Positions 51,371 to 59,811 of a stretch of 64,000 nucleotides of DNA are shown piece by piece. Position 1 is the first letter of the stretch. The number at the start of each line of letters is the position of its first letter. This DNA is from Isoptericola sp044389085 (lineage in GTDB: Bacteria; Actinomycetota; Actinomycetes; Actinomycetales; Cellulomonadaceae). The notes beneath the pieces were generated by a model. It saw only the letters and a list, made by a program, of their open reading frames with translations, searched no databases and was not told where the DNA came from. The position numbers and the translations under genes are program-made. The stretch spans positions 310,001-374,000 of the forward strand of contig NZ_JBIRXP010000001.1 of the NCBI RefSeq assembly GCF_044389085.1. Direction: 5' to 3'.

Positions 51371-52762
51371 GTGGCAGCACCGTCCCCGACCGCCAAGCTC
51401 GACGCCGTCGTCTCCCTCGCCAAGCGGCGAGGTTTCGTGTTCCAGTCCGGCGAGATCTACGGCGGCACGCGCTCCGCGTGGGACTACGGGCCCCTCGGCG
51501 TGGAGCTGAAGGAGAACATCAAGCAGCAGTGGTGGCGCGCGATGACGCGTCGCGACGACGTCGTGGGCCTCGACTCCGCCGTCATCCTGCCGACCCCCGT
51601 GTGGCACGCGTCCGGCCACCTCGGCGCGTTCAACGACCCGCTGACCGAGTGCCTCTCGTGCCACAAGCGGTTCCGCGAGGACCACATGATCGAGGAGTTC
51701 GAGGAGAAGAAGGGCCGCGCGCCCGAGGGCGGCCTCGCCGAGATCGCCTGCCCGAACTGCGGCACCCGCGGGCAGTGGACCGAGCCGCGCGACTTCAACA
51801 TGATGCTCAAGACGTACCTCGGCCCCGTCGAGGACGAGTCCGGCGTGCACTACCTGCGCCCGGAGACGGCGCAGGGCATCTTCGTGAACTTCTCCAACGT
51901 GGCCGCGGCGTCGCGCAAGAAGCCGCCGTTCGGCATCGCGCAGATCGGCAAGTCGTTCCGCAACGAGATCACGCCGGGCAACTTCATCTTCCGCACCCGC
52001 GAGTTCGAGCAGATGGAGATGGAGTTCTTCGTCGCGCCGGGCACGGACGCCGAGTGGCACCAGTACTGGATCGACACCCGCATGGCCTGGTACACCGACC
52101 TCGGCATCGACCCGGAGAACCTGCGCCTCTACGAGCACCCGGCCGAGAAGCTCTCGCACTACTCCACCCGCACGGTGGACATCGAGTACCGCTTCGGCTT
52201 CACCGGCAGCGAGTGGGGCGAGCTCGAAGGCATCGCGAACCGCACCGACTTCGACCTCAAGACGCACTCGGAGCACTCGGGCAAGGACCTGTCGTTCTTC
52301 GACCAGACGACGAACGAGCGGTGGCTGCCGTACGTCATCGAGCCGGCCGCGGGCCTGACCCGCTCGCTCATGGCGTTCCTCGTCGAGGCGTACGCCGAGG
52401 ACGAGGCGCCCAACACCAAGGGCGGCGTCGACAAGCGCACGGTGCTGCGCCTGGACCCGCGCCTCGCGCCCGTCAAGGCCGCCGTCCTGCCGCTGAGCCG
52501 CAACGAGGCCCTGTCGCCGAAGGCGCGAGACCTGGCCGCCGAGCTGCGCCGGAGCTGGAACGTCGACTTCGACGACGCCGGCGCCATCGGCCGCCGCTAC
52601 CGCCGCCAGGACGAGATCGGCACCCCGTTCTGCGTCACGGTCGACTTCGACACCCTGGACGACGACGCCGTGACGATCCGCCACCGGGACACCATGGCGC
52701 AGGAGCGCGTGTCGCTCGCCAAGGTCACCGGGTACCTCGCGGAGCACCTCGCCGCGTTCTGA
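51371..52762 (+). CDS. glyS: glycyl-tRNA synthetase (class II, alpha-2 type)
   Basis: 463 residues. Single-chain dimeric type. Motif 1 region YGPLGVELKENIKQQWW, CLSCHKRF and CPNCGTRGQW (zinc-type Cys pairs), LRPETAQGIFVNFSNV, motif 2 FRNEITPGNFIFRTREFEQMEMEFF, motif 3 PYVIEPAAGLTRSLMAFL with the ATP Arg, and the anticodon-binding domain at the C-terminus (PVKAAVLPLSRNEAL). GTG start with AGGAG upstream. It is followed by a strong hairpin. Confidence 0.97.
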   Translation: MAAPSPTAKLDAVVSLAKRRGFVFQSGEIYGGTRSAWDYGPLGVELKENIKQQWWRAMTRRDDVVGLDSAVILPTPVWHASGHLGAFNDPLTECLSCHKRFREDHMIEEFEEKKGRAPEGGLAEIACPNCGTRGQWTEPRDFNMMLKTYLGPVEDESGVHYLRPETAQGIFVNFSNVAAASRKKPPFGIAQIGKSFRNEITPGNFIFRTREFEQMEMEFFVAPGTDAEWHQYWIDTRMAWYTDLGIDPENLRLYEHPAEKLSHYSTRTVDIEYRFGFTGSEWGELEGIANRTDFDLKTHSEHSGKDLSFFDQTTNERWLPYVIEPAAGLTRSLMAFLVEAYAEDEAPNTKGGVDKRTVLRLDPRLAPVKAAVLPLSRNEALSPKARDLAAELRRSWNVDFDDAGAIGRRYRRQDEIGTPFCVTVDFDTLDDDAVTIRHRDTMAQERVSLAKVTGYLAEHLAAF

Positions 52763-52782
52763 CACGCACCCTCGCCCTGCGA

Positions 52783-52826
52783 CACGACGGGGCCCGGTCC
52801 GCCACGGCGGACCGGGCCCCGTCGTG
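52783..52826. terminator. terminator hairpin after glyS
   Basis: 20-bp perfect stem (52783-52802 with 52807-52826), 4-nt loop, between convergent genes. No T run. Confidence 0.8.
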
Positions 52827-52842
52827 CTGAGGCGTCCCGAGC

Positions 52843-52992
52843 TCAGGTGCGGCTTCGGCGCACCAGTGCGAGCACCAGGCTGACCACCAGGACGATCACA
52901 CCGATCCAGATGAGGAACTGGCCGATGTTCGTCGCGATGCCGAGGATCACGAGGACGACCCCGACCAGGATGAGGATGAGCCATGCGGGCAT
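52843..52992 (-). CDS. 49-residue two-helix membrane protein
   Basis: MPAWLILILVGVVLVILGIA then NIGQFLIWIGVIVLVVSLVLALV and a basic tail RRSRT. Two adjacent membrane helices with conserved Gly/Ile/Leu and no catalytic residue. It resembles small DUF6131-type membrane proteins of actinobacteria. Good ribosome site (GGAGG, 5 nt) before ATG 52992 on the minus strand. Confidence 0.7.
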   Translation of the reverse strand: MPAWLILILVGVVLVILGIATNIGQFLIWIGVIVLVVSLVLALVRRSRT

Positions 52993-53092
52993 GGGAACCT
53001 CCAGTCTCTCCGTGCCGCCCCGTTGGCGGCCGTAGCCCGAACGTGCCACGAAGGTCCGATGCACGCACGTTGTCGGCTACGCCCGTGATGCC

Positions 53093-54046
53093 TCACATGC
53101 CGGTCGTGAAAGGCCTGCCGGTGCCGTGCACCACGGCCTCGATGGTCCGGGACACCGCCTCGACGGCGGGGCGCCGCGGCGCCGTCGACGGCTCGAGCAG
53201 CACGATCTCGCGCTCCACGAGGTCGAACAGGGTGGTGGTCCGCAGGTCCCCGGCAGGGCGCAGCGTGAGCATGATGGGCGTGGCGAGCGTCACGCCGAGG
53301 CCCTGCGCCACCAGGGCGAGCGTGGTGGAGGTGTCGTTCACCTCGTGCGCCGCGCGCGGCTCGAACCCGGCGGCGCGACACGCCCCGCGCACGGCGGCGC
53401 CGTAGTGCGTGGGCAGCGGCGGCAGGATCCAGGGCTCGTCCGCGAGGTCCGCGAGGTGGAGCCGGGCGGGGAGGTCCGAGGTGGGCGTGGAGACCAGCTC
53501 GAACCGCTCGGTCCGCAGGGGGCGCAGGGCCGTGCCGGGGAGGCGGGGGATGGGCGCGCCGGGGTAGTCGAGCCCGAGCCCCAGGTCGACGTCGCCGCGG
53601 CGCACCGCACCCGCGACGTCGTCGACCGTGAGCTCGATCCCCACCAGGCTGATCCGCGGGTGGGACGCCGCCAGCCGGGCGACGAGCTGGGGCAGCAGGC
53701 TCGCCGCGACCGTGGCGAACGCGCCCACGCGCACGGTGCCGGACGCGTCGCCGCTCGCGGCCCGGGCCGCGTCGACGGCATCGCGCTGGGCCGCCAGCAG
53801 GGGCTCGGCGCGCTCCGCGAGCGCGAGGCCGGCCTCGGTGAGCGCCACCCCGCGCCCGTGCGGCCGGACGACCTCCGTGCCCACCGCCCGGGTCAGCGCC
53901 GCGAGCTGGTGGGAGACCGCGCCCGTCGTGTAGCCCAGGGCCTGCGCGGCCGCCGTCATCGTGCGGTGGTCGGCCAGGGCGCGCAGCGCGCGCAGGCCCG
54001 ACCACGGCAGGTCGCGTCCCGGCGGTTCGGCCGCACCGGTGTCCAT
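53093..54046 (-). CDS. LysR family transcriptional regulator
   Basis: 317 residues. N-terminal winged helix (GLRALRALADHRTMTAAAQALGYTTGAVSHQLAALTRAVGTEVV, TEAGLALAERAEPLLAAQ) and a C-terminal effector-binding domain with VRVGAFATVAASLLPQLVARLAASHPRISL. Divergent from the FAD oxidase-HglS-aldehyde dehydrogenase operon, so it is probably that operon's activator, with a lysine, pipecolate or aminoadipate effector (inference). Leaderless start at 54046. Confidence 0.92.
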   Translation of the reverse strand: MDTGAAEPPGRDLPWSGLRALRALADHRTMTAAAQALGYTTGAVSHQLAALTRAVGTEVVRPHGRGVALTEAGLALAERAEPLLAAQRDAVDAARAASGDASGTVRVGAFATVAASLLPQLVARLAASHPRISLVGIELTVDDVAGAVRRGDVDLGLGLDYPGAPIPRLPGTALRPLRTERFELVSTPTSDLPARLHLADLADEPWILPPLPTHYGAAVRGACRAAGFEPRAAHEVNDTSTTLALVAQGLGVTLATPIMLTLRPAGDLRTTTLFDLVEREIVLLEPSTAPRRPAVEAVSRTIEAVVHGTGRPFTTGM

Positions 54047-54052
54047 GCGGCC

Positions 54053-54058
54053 AGGCTA
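54053..54058 (-). promoter_or_regulatory. -10 box of leaderless lysR promoter
   Basis: Minus-strand TAGCCT, 6 nt, then ATG at 54046. Confidence 0.55.
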
Positions 54059-54059
54059 C

Positions 54060-54084
54060 AACCGTGCAGAGATGCTGGACGGTT
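54060..54084. promoter_or_regulatory. candidate LysR operator
   Basis: AACCGT, 13 bases, ACGGTT: a perfect 6-bp inverted repeat between the divergent genes, next to the lysR -10 box. LysR-type sites usually have T-N11-A type spacing near this size. Confidence 0.5.
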
Positions 54085-54186
54085 CTGGCGACGAACCTTC
54101 GATGGTGCTGGACGCTCGGCGGGGGCCACGATGGGCGCAGGCCCGCCGCACCGGCGAGCGGGCGGCGAGCGCGACGAGGAGGTCGG

Positions 54187-55377
54187 GTGGAGCGGACCCA
54201 GGCGGTCCCGCCGCAGGCGGACGTGGTGGTGGTCGGCGGCGGCGTGATGGGCACGTCGGTCGCGTTCCACCTCGCGGAGGCGGGGGCCGACGTCGTGCTC
54301 CTCGAGTCCGGCGAGCTGGGTCGCGGCAGCTCCGGCAAGCCCCTCGGCGGCGTGCGCGCGCAGTTCTCCGACCCGGCGAACGTGGCGCTGGGCCATCGCA
54401 GCCTCGAGCTGTTCGAGGAGTTCCGGCGGCGCCCCGGCAGCGACGTCGGGCTGCGCCAGACCGGCTACCTCTTCGTGCTGCCCACCGACGACGACGTCGC
54501 GCTGTTCGGCCGGTCCGTCGCGATGCAGCGCGAGCTCGGCGTCGACAGCCGCCTGCTCACGGTCGCCGAGGCCCGGCGCCTCAACCCCTACCTGTCCGCC
54601 ACGACGTACGCCGGCGCCGCCTACGCCCCGCGCGACGGCTGGGCCCGCCCGGCCGCCGTCGTCGCGGGGTACGCCGACGGCGCGCGCCGGTGCGGGGCGT
54701 CCGTCGTCACCTCCGCGCCGGTGACCGCCGTCGAGCCCGCCCCCGGTGGCCGGCTGGCCGTGGTCACCCCCCGCGGCGCCGTCGCGGCGCCCGCCGTCGT
54801 CGTGTGCGCGGGCGCCTGGTCGCGCGCCGTCGGCGCGCTCGCGGACGTCGACCTCCCGGTGGACCCCGTGCGCCGGCAGATCGCGTTCACCGGGCCGCTG
54901 GAGCCCGTGCCGCCGGCGCTCCCGTTCACCATCGACTTCGGCACCACCTTCTACCTGCACAACGCCGACGCCCGCGGCTCCCTGCTGCTGGGAGCCTCGG
55001 AGCCGGACACCCCGGTCGGCTTCGACACCACCTACGACCGGGCGTGGGAGCCGTGGTTGCGCGAGCTCGCCGCGCGCGCCACCCCGGCGCTCGCCGACGC
55101 ACCGCTGACCGGCGGCTGGGCGGGCCTGTACGAGCTCACGCCCGACCACGACGCGCTGATCGGCGAGGCGCCCGGCGCGCCGGGAGGCGCGCGGGTGCTG
55201 TACGCCTGCGGGTTCTCCGGGCACGGCTTCCTGCAGGCGCCCGCCGTGGGCGAGGCCGTCGCCGACCTGTACCTGGGACGGGCAGGGACCCCCGCCGCCC
55301 GCGGTGTCGACGTGTCCGCGTTCGACGCCGGACGGTTCGGGGCGCGACGGACGCGCACCGAGGCCAACATCATCTGA
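54187..55377 (+). CDS. FAD-dependent amino acid oxidase/dehydrogenase (probable L-pipecolate oxidase)
   Basis: 396 residues. DAO family: N-terminal dinucleotide motif VVVVGGGVMGTSVAFHLAEAGADVVLLES, GRGSSGKPLGGVRAQF (FAD), and C-terminal LYELTPDHDALIGEAP and YACGFSGHGFLQAPAVGEAVADL. Related oxidases act on sarcosine, glycine, proline or pipecolate. The next two genes break down 2-oxoadipate and aminoadipate semialdehyde, so oxidation of L-pipecolate to piperideine-6-carboxylate (AmaA role in Pseudomonas) is the best guess. GTG 54187 has GAGGAGG upstream. No signal peptide. Confidence 0.78.
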   Translation: MERTQAVPPQADVVVVGGGVMGTSVAFHLAEAGADVVLLESGELGRGSSGKPLGGVRAQFSDPANVALGHRSLELFEEFRRRPGSDVGLRQTGYLFVLPTDDDVALFGRSVAMQRELGVDSRLLTVAEARRLNPYLSATTYAGAAYAPRDGWARPAAVVAGYADGARRCGASVVTSAPVTAVEPAPGGRLAVVTPRGAVAAPAVVVCAGAWSRAVGALADVDLPVDPVRRQIAFTGPLEPVPPALPFTIDFGTTFYLHNADARGSLLLGASEPDTPVGFDTTYDRAWEPWLRELAARATPALADAPLTGGWAGLYELTPDHDALIGEAPGAPGGARVLYACGFSGHGFLQAPAVGEAVADLYLGRAGTPAARGVDVSAFDAGRFGARRTRTEANII

Positions 55378-55393
55378 GAGAGGACGCACGCAG

Positions 55394-56785
55394 GTGACGA
55401 CCGACCTGACGACCGACTTCCGCGAACCGTGGCAGCTCCGGGCCGCGTTCGCGCGCTCGCTGTCCGACATGTACGGGCGGGAGGTGCCCGCCTACACCAC
55501 GCTGCTCGAGGTGTCCCACGACGTCAACGCCGACGTCGTGCGCGCCCGCGGCGCCGACGCCGAGCGGCTGGGCTCGATCGACCGGGTCACGGCCGAGCGG
55601 CACGGCGCCATCCGCGTGGGCACGCCGGCGGAGCTGCAGCAGGTCGCCCGCGTCTTCGGCGCGATGGGCATGCACCCCGTCGGCTTCTACGACCTGCGCG
55701 ACGCGTCGTCGTCGTCCGTGCCCGTGATCTCCACGGCGTTCCGGCCCACCGACCGCGCCGAGCTGGCGCGCAACCCGTTCCGCGTGTTCACGTCCATGCT
55801 CGTGCCCTCCGACCGGCGGTTCTTCAGCGCCGACCTGCAGGCGCGGCTCGAGACGTTCCTGGCGGGGCGGACGCTGTTCGGACCGGAGCTGCTGGCGCTC
55901 GCGGACCGGGCGGAGGCCGACGGCGGGCTCGGCGCCGACGACGCCGCGCAGTTCCTGCGCCTCGCCACCGCGGCGTTCGAGCTGGGGCGCGAGCCGGTCG
56001 ACCAGGCCTGGTACCGGGAGCTGGAGGCCGTGTCGGCCGTCGCGGCGGACATCGGCGGGGTGCCCACGACGCACATCAACCACCTCACCCCCCGGGTGCT
56101 CGACATCGACGACCTGTACGCCCGCATGGAGGCGCGCGGCATCACGATGATCGACGCGATCCAGGGCCCGCCGGCGTGGGAGGGGCCCGACGTGCTGCTG
56201 CGGCAGACGTCGTTCCGGGCGCTCGCGGAGCCGCGCACCTTCCGCACCCCGGACGGCGAGGTCGTCCAGGACTCCCTGCGCGTGCGGTTCGGCGAGGTCG
56301 AGGCGCGCGGCATCGCCCTGACCCGCGAGGGACGGGCGCGGTACGACGCCGCGATCGCGGAGGGCGCGACCCCGGAGGTGTGGCGTCGTACCTTCCCGGC
56401 GACCGAGGCCGGGCTCGTGGAGCAGGATCTGGGCTGGTTCACCTACGAGGTGGGCGACGACGACGCGGGACGTCCCGTCGTGCACCGGGAGCCGGTCGTC
56501 TACGAGGACTTCCTGCCCCGCTCGGCCGCCGGCATCTTCCAGTCGAACCTCACGGAGGAAGGCTCCAAGGACGCCGGTCACGCAGGCGAGGAGCGCGACG
56601 CCGACTGGATGGCCGGCGCCGTCGGGCGCGAGCTGTTCGACCCCTTCGACCTGTACGCGGCGCAGGTGGCGGCCTCCCTCGCCGCCGCCGCGCACCGCCT
56701 CGGCGTCGCGCCGGAGGCCCTGGCCGCGACGCCTGCCGTCCCCACCACCGTCCCCACCGAAGCGAGCACGGGAGCCGACGCATGA
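55394..56785 (+). CDS. hglS: 2-oxoadipate dioxygenase/decarboxylase (HglS/YdcJ family, DUF1338)
   Basis: 463 residues. Fe(II)-dependent enzyme turning 2-oxoadipate into D-2-hydroxyglutarate. The family metal ligands are visible: His70 in ERHGAIRVG (with Arg74 for substrate), His227 in TTHINHLTPR and Glu301 in RFGEVEARG. Other conserved segments: RMEARGITMIDAIQGPP and EDFLPRSAAGIFQSNL. It is flanked by an FAD oxidase and a semialdehyde dehydrogenase and overlaps the latter by 4 nt (ATGA). GTG 55394 with a purine-rich site; the longer frame enters the FAD oxidase gene. Confidence 0.92.
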   Translation: MTTDLTTDFREPWQLRAAFARSLSDMYGREVPAYTTLLEVSHDVNADVVRARGADAERLGSIDRVTAERHGAIRVGTPAELQQVARVFGAMGMHPVGFYDLRDASSSSVPVISTAFRPTDRAELARNPFRVFTSMLVPSDRRFFSADLQARLETFLAGRTLFGPELLALADRAEADGGLGADDAAQFLRLATAAFELGREPVDQAWYRELEAVSAVAADIGGVPTTHINHLTPRVLDIDDLYARMEARGITMIDAIQGPPAWEGPDVLLRQTSFRALAEPRTFRTPDGEVVQDSLRVRFGEVEARGIALTREGRARYDAAIAEGATPEVWRRTFPATEAGLVEQDLGWFTYEVGDDDAGRPVVHREPVVYEDFLPRSAAGIFQSNLTEEGSKDAGHAGEERDADWMAGAVGRELFDPFDLYAAQVAASLAAAAHRLGVAPEALAATPAVPTTVPTEASTGADA

Positions 56786-58371
56786 CCACCACCGACCCGA
56801 CCACGACCCCCACCGGCGCGGGCACCCTCGCCGTCGAGCTGCGCGAGGCGGCGCTCGCCGCGCTGCGCCGGATCGGCGCCGACGTACCGTCCGTCGAGCT
56901 CGTCGACGCCGCGGCCGGCGGCCCGGCGACCGCGGGCCTCGACGTCGTCTCCCCGCTCGCCGGCGAGGCCCTGCTCACCCTGCCCGTGGCGGGCGCGGCC
57001 GACGTCGACGCCGCCGTGACCGCCGCCGCGGAGGCCTTCCGCACCTGGCGCTCGGTACCCGGGCCCGTGCGCGGCGGCGTCGTGCGGCGGCTCGGCGAGC
57101 TGCTCACCGAGCACAAGGCCGACCTGGCCGAGCTCGTGACGATCGAGGCGGGCAAGATCACCTCGGAGGCCCTCGGCGAGGTGCAGGAGATGATCGACGT
57201 CTGCGACTACGCGGTCGGCCTGTCGCGGTCGCTCGGCGGTCGCACGATGCCGTCGGAACGTCCCGGCCATCGGCTCATGGAGCAGTGGCACCCGCTCGGC
57301 GTCGTCGGCGTGGTGAGCGCGTTCAACTTCCCGGTCGCGGTGTGGTCGTGGAACACGGCCGTCGCGCTGGTCTGCGGCGACACCGTCGTGTGGAAGCCGA
57401 GCGAGAAGACGCCGCTGAGCGCCCTCGCGTCCAACGCCCTGCTGCGGCGGGCGCTCGCGGAGGCCGGGTTCCCCGAGGCCGTGAGCCAGGTGGTGCTCGG
57501 CGCCCGCGAGGCGGGGGAGGCGCTCGTCGCGGACCGCCGCGTCGCCCTGCTGTCCGCGACCGGCTCGGAGCGCATGGGCCAGCAGGTGGCGCCCGTCGTC
57601 GCCGGACGCGGCGGCCGGTACCTGCTGGAGCTCGGCGGCAACAACGCGGCGGTCGTCGCCCCGTCGGCCGACCTCGACCTCGCGGTGCGAGGCATCGTGT
57701 TCGCGGCGGCGGGCACGGCCGGCCAGCGGTGCACCAGCCTGCGCCGGCTCATCGTGCACTCGTCGGTCGTGGACGACCTGGTAGGACGGCTGGAGCGCGC
57801 CTACGCCGGGCTGCCGGTCGGCGACCCGCGCGCCGACGGGACGCTCGTCGGGCCGCTCACGGACGCGGGATCGCGCGACCGCATGCTCGCGGCGCTCGAC
57901 GAGGCGCGCGCCGACGGCGGCTCCGTCGTCGTCGGGGGCGACGCCGTGGAGGTCGACGGCGCGCCCGGCGCCGCGTACGTCTCGCCCGCCCTCGTGCGGA
58001 TGCCGGCACAGACGGACGTCGTGCGCCGCGAGACGTTCGCGCCGATCCTCTACGTGCTCACCTACGAGACCCTGGAGGAGGCCATGGCGCTGCACAACGA
58101 CGTCCCGCAGGGGCTGAGCAGCGCCATCTTCACGCTCGACGTGCGCGAGGCGGAGACGTTCCTGTCGGAGGTCGGGTCCGACTGCGGCATCGTCAACGTC
58201 AACATCGGCACGTCCGGGGCGGAGATCGGCGGCGCGTTCGGCGGCGAGAAGTCCACCGGCGGCGGCCGCGAGTCCGGCTCCGACTCGTGGAAGCAGTACA
58301 TGCGGCGCGTCACCAACACCGTGAACTACTCGACCGAGCTGCCCCTCGCGCAGGGCGTGAACTTCGGCTGA
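56782..58371 (+). CDS. amaB: L-aminoadipate-semialdehyde dehydrogenase (ALDH7-like)
   Basis: 529 residues. NAD-dependent oxidation of 2-aminoadipate 6-semialdehyde to 2-aminoadipate. Motifs: SAFNFPVAVWSWN, KPSEKTPLSA, ELGGNNA with Glu283, AGQRCTSLRR with catalytic Cys317, and the ALDH7 family end TSGAEIGGAFGGEKSTGGGR, then SWKQYMRRVTNTVNYS and LPLAQGVNFG. The TSGAEIGGAFGGEK run is specific to the antiquitin/AmaB type. Completes a lysine/pipecolate route with the two genes upstream. Confidence 0.92.
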   Translation: MTTTDPTTTPTGAGTLAVELREAALAALRRIGADVPSVELVDAAAGGPATAGLDVVSPLAGEALLTLPVAGAADVDAAVTAAAEAFRTWRSVPGPVRGGVVRRLGELLTEHKADLAELVTIEAGKITSEALGEVQEMIDVCDYAVGLSRSLGGRTMPSERPGHRLMEQWHPLGVVGVVSAFNFPVAVWSWNTAVALVCGDTVVWKPSEKTPLSALASNALLRRALAEAGFPEAVSQVVLGAREAGEALVADRRVALLSATGSERMGQQVAPVVAGRGGRYLLELGGNNAAVVAPSADLDLAVRGIVFAAAGTAGQRCTSLRRLIVHSSVVDDLVGRLERAYAGLPVGDPRADGTLVGPLTDAGSRDRMLAALDEARADGGSVVVGGDAVEVDGAPGAAYVSPALVRMPAQTDVVRRETFAPILYVLTYETLEEAMALHNDVPQGLSSAIFTLDVREAETFLSEVGSDCGIVNVNIGTSGAEIGGAFGGEKSTGGGRESGSDSWKQYMRRVTNTVNYSTELPLAQGVNFG

Positions 58372-58374
58372 TGC

Positions 58375-58432
58375 TGTGAGCGCGATTTCGGGGACTATAT
58401 GCCCTCGAATAGTCCCCGAAATCGCGCTCACA
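58375..58432. terminator. 24-bp perfect inverted repeat after the dehydrogenase gene
   Basis: Arms 58375-58398 and 58409-58432 pair at all 24 positions around a 10-nt loop; the arm begins TGTGAGCGCG and ends GGGGACTAT. Much longer than a normal terminator and richer in A/T than its surroundings. Confidence 0.7.
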
Positions 58433-58511
58433 ACACTGGCGCTCGCGGCCGAGGCCGTGCGGATCGCGCAGGACAACGGTTGGCTCTGACGGGGCACCCG
58501 GCGGGGTTTGC

Positions 58512-58517
58512 GACAAT
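58512..58517 (+). promoter_or_regulatory. -10 box of leaderless dus promoter
   Basis: GACAAT, 7 nt, then GTG at 58525. An in-frame ATG at 58516 overlaps the box and is less likely. Confidence 0.5.
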
Positions 58518-58524
58518 GGGGGAC

Positions 58525-59730
58525 GTGACTTCCACCCTCGATCCCGTCAGCACCGACGCCGCACGCGTCCTGCCGCCGCTGCAGATCGGGCCGATCACCG
58601 TGGACACCCCGGTGGTGCTGGCGCCGATGGCAGGCGTCACCAACCGCGCCTTCCGCACCCTGTGCCGGGAGGCCGGGGCGTCGCAGGGCTACGACCCCGG
58701 GCTGTACGTCGCGGAGATGGTGACCAGCCGCGCCCTCGTGGAGCGCAACGTCGAGTCGTTGCGGATCGTCACGTTCGGCGACGACGAGACGCCGCGCTCC
58801 GCGCAGGTGTACGGCGTCGACCCCGCCACCGTCGGCGCCGCGGTGAAGATCATCGCCGGGGAGGACCGGGCCGACCACGTCGACCTCAACTTCGGCTGCC
58901 CCGTGCCCAAGGTGACGCGCAAGGGCGGCGGCTCCGCGCTGCCGTGGAAGCGCCAGCTGTTCACCGACATCGTCCGGGCGGCCGTCGAGGCGGCCGAGCC
59001 GCACGGCGTGCCGGTCACCGTGAAGATGCGCAAGGGCATCGACGACGACCACCTCACGTACCTCGAGGCGGGCCGGATCGCCGAGTCGCTCGGCGTCGCG
59101 GCGGTGGCGCTGCACGCCCGCACCGCGGCCGAGTACTACTCGGGCACGGCCGACTGGACCGCGATCGCGCGGCTCAAGGAGGAGGTGCGCGGCGTCCCCG
59201 TGCTCGGCAACGGCGACATCTGGTCCGCCGAGGACGCGCTGCGCATGGTCCGCGAGACCGGGGCCGACGGCGTCGTCGTCGGGCGCGGGTGCCAGGGCCG
59301 CCCGTGGCTCTTCGCCGACCTCGCCGCCGCGTTCCACGGCGTCACGACGCGCGTGCGCCCGGGCCTGCGCGAGGTCGCCGACACGATCTACCGCCACGGC
59401 GAGCTGATGATCGACTACTTCGACGGGGACGAGGGCAAGGGCATGCGCGACCTGCGCAAGCACATGGCCTGGTACCTCAAGGGGTACGTCGTCGGGGGAG
59501 ACGCGCGGCACGCGCTCGCGATGGTGTCCACGCTGGCCGAGCTGCGCGAGCGGCTCGACGCGCTCGACCTCGAGCAGGGCTACCCGGGCGAGGACGCCGA
59601 GGGCCCGCGCGGCCGCGCCGGTTCCCCGAAGCAGCCGCACCTGCCGTACGGATGGCTCGACTCCCGCGACCTCGACGCCGACTTCGAGGCGAAGCTGCGC
59701 GAGGCCGAGCTCAGCGTCAGCGGCGGCTGA
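58525..59730 (+). CDS. dusB: tRNA-dihydrouridine synthase (DusB type)
   Basis: 401 residues. FMN enzyme reducing uridines in tRNA. Motifs: VLAPMAGVTNRAFRTLCREAG, EMVTSRALVERN, VDLNFGCPVPKVTRKGGGSALP (active site Cys), VTVKMRKG, HARTAAEYYSGTADW, LGNGDIWS and GVVVGRGCQGRPWLF. C-terminal helical RNA-binding domain with GLREVADTIYRH and ends ELSVSGG. Convergent with the alpha-glucosidase gene. Confidence 0.95.
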   Translation: MTSTLDPVSTDAARVLPPLQIGPITVDTPVVLAPMAGVTNRAFRTLCREAGASQGYDPGLYVAEMVTSRALVERNVESLRIVTFGDDETPRSAQVYGVDPATVGAAVKIIAGEDRADHVDLNFGCPVPKVTRKGGGSALPWKRQLFTDIVRAAVEAAEPHGVPVTVKMRKGIDDDHLTYLEAGRIAESLGVAAVALHARTAAEYYSGTADWTAIARLKEEVRGVPVLGNGDIWSAEDALRMVRETGADGVVVGRGCQGRPWLFADLAAAFHGVTTRVRPGLREVADTIYRHGELMIDYFDGDEGKGMRDLRKHMAWYLKGYVVGGDARHALAMVSTLAELRERLDALDLEQGYPGEDAEGPRGRAGSPKQPHLPYGWLDSRDLDADFEAKLREAELSVSGG

Positions 59731-59731
59731 C

Positions 59732-59800
59732 ACCGCCGAGGTAGTCCCACCCCCGCCGAGGTAGTTCCGACCTCGGCGGGACTCGAACTACCTCGGCGGG
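59732..59800. repeat. hairpin with four inverted copies of a CGCCGAGG unit
   Basis: CGCCGAGGTAGT occurs twice on the plus strand (about 59734 and 59754) and twice in inverse (59771-59780 partial, 59785-59800). 16-bp perfect stem 59752-59767 with 59785-59800, loop 17 nt; the loop can pair with the same arm. It separates convergent genes and probably ends both transcripts. Confidence 0.75.
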
Positions 59801-59811
59801 TGGGGATGCCG

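Noticed and set aside
56578..59733. 1051-codon minus-strand frame over amaB and dusB
   Set aside because: Both plus-strand genes have full catalytic motifs and the reverse frame crosses the 24-bp hairpin.
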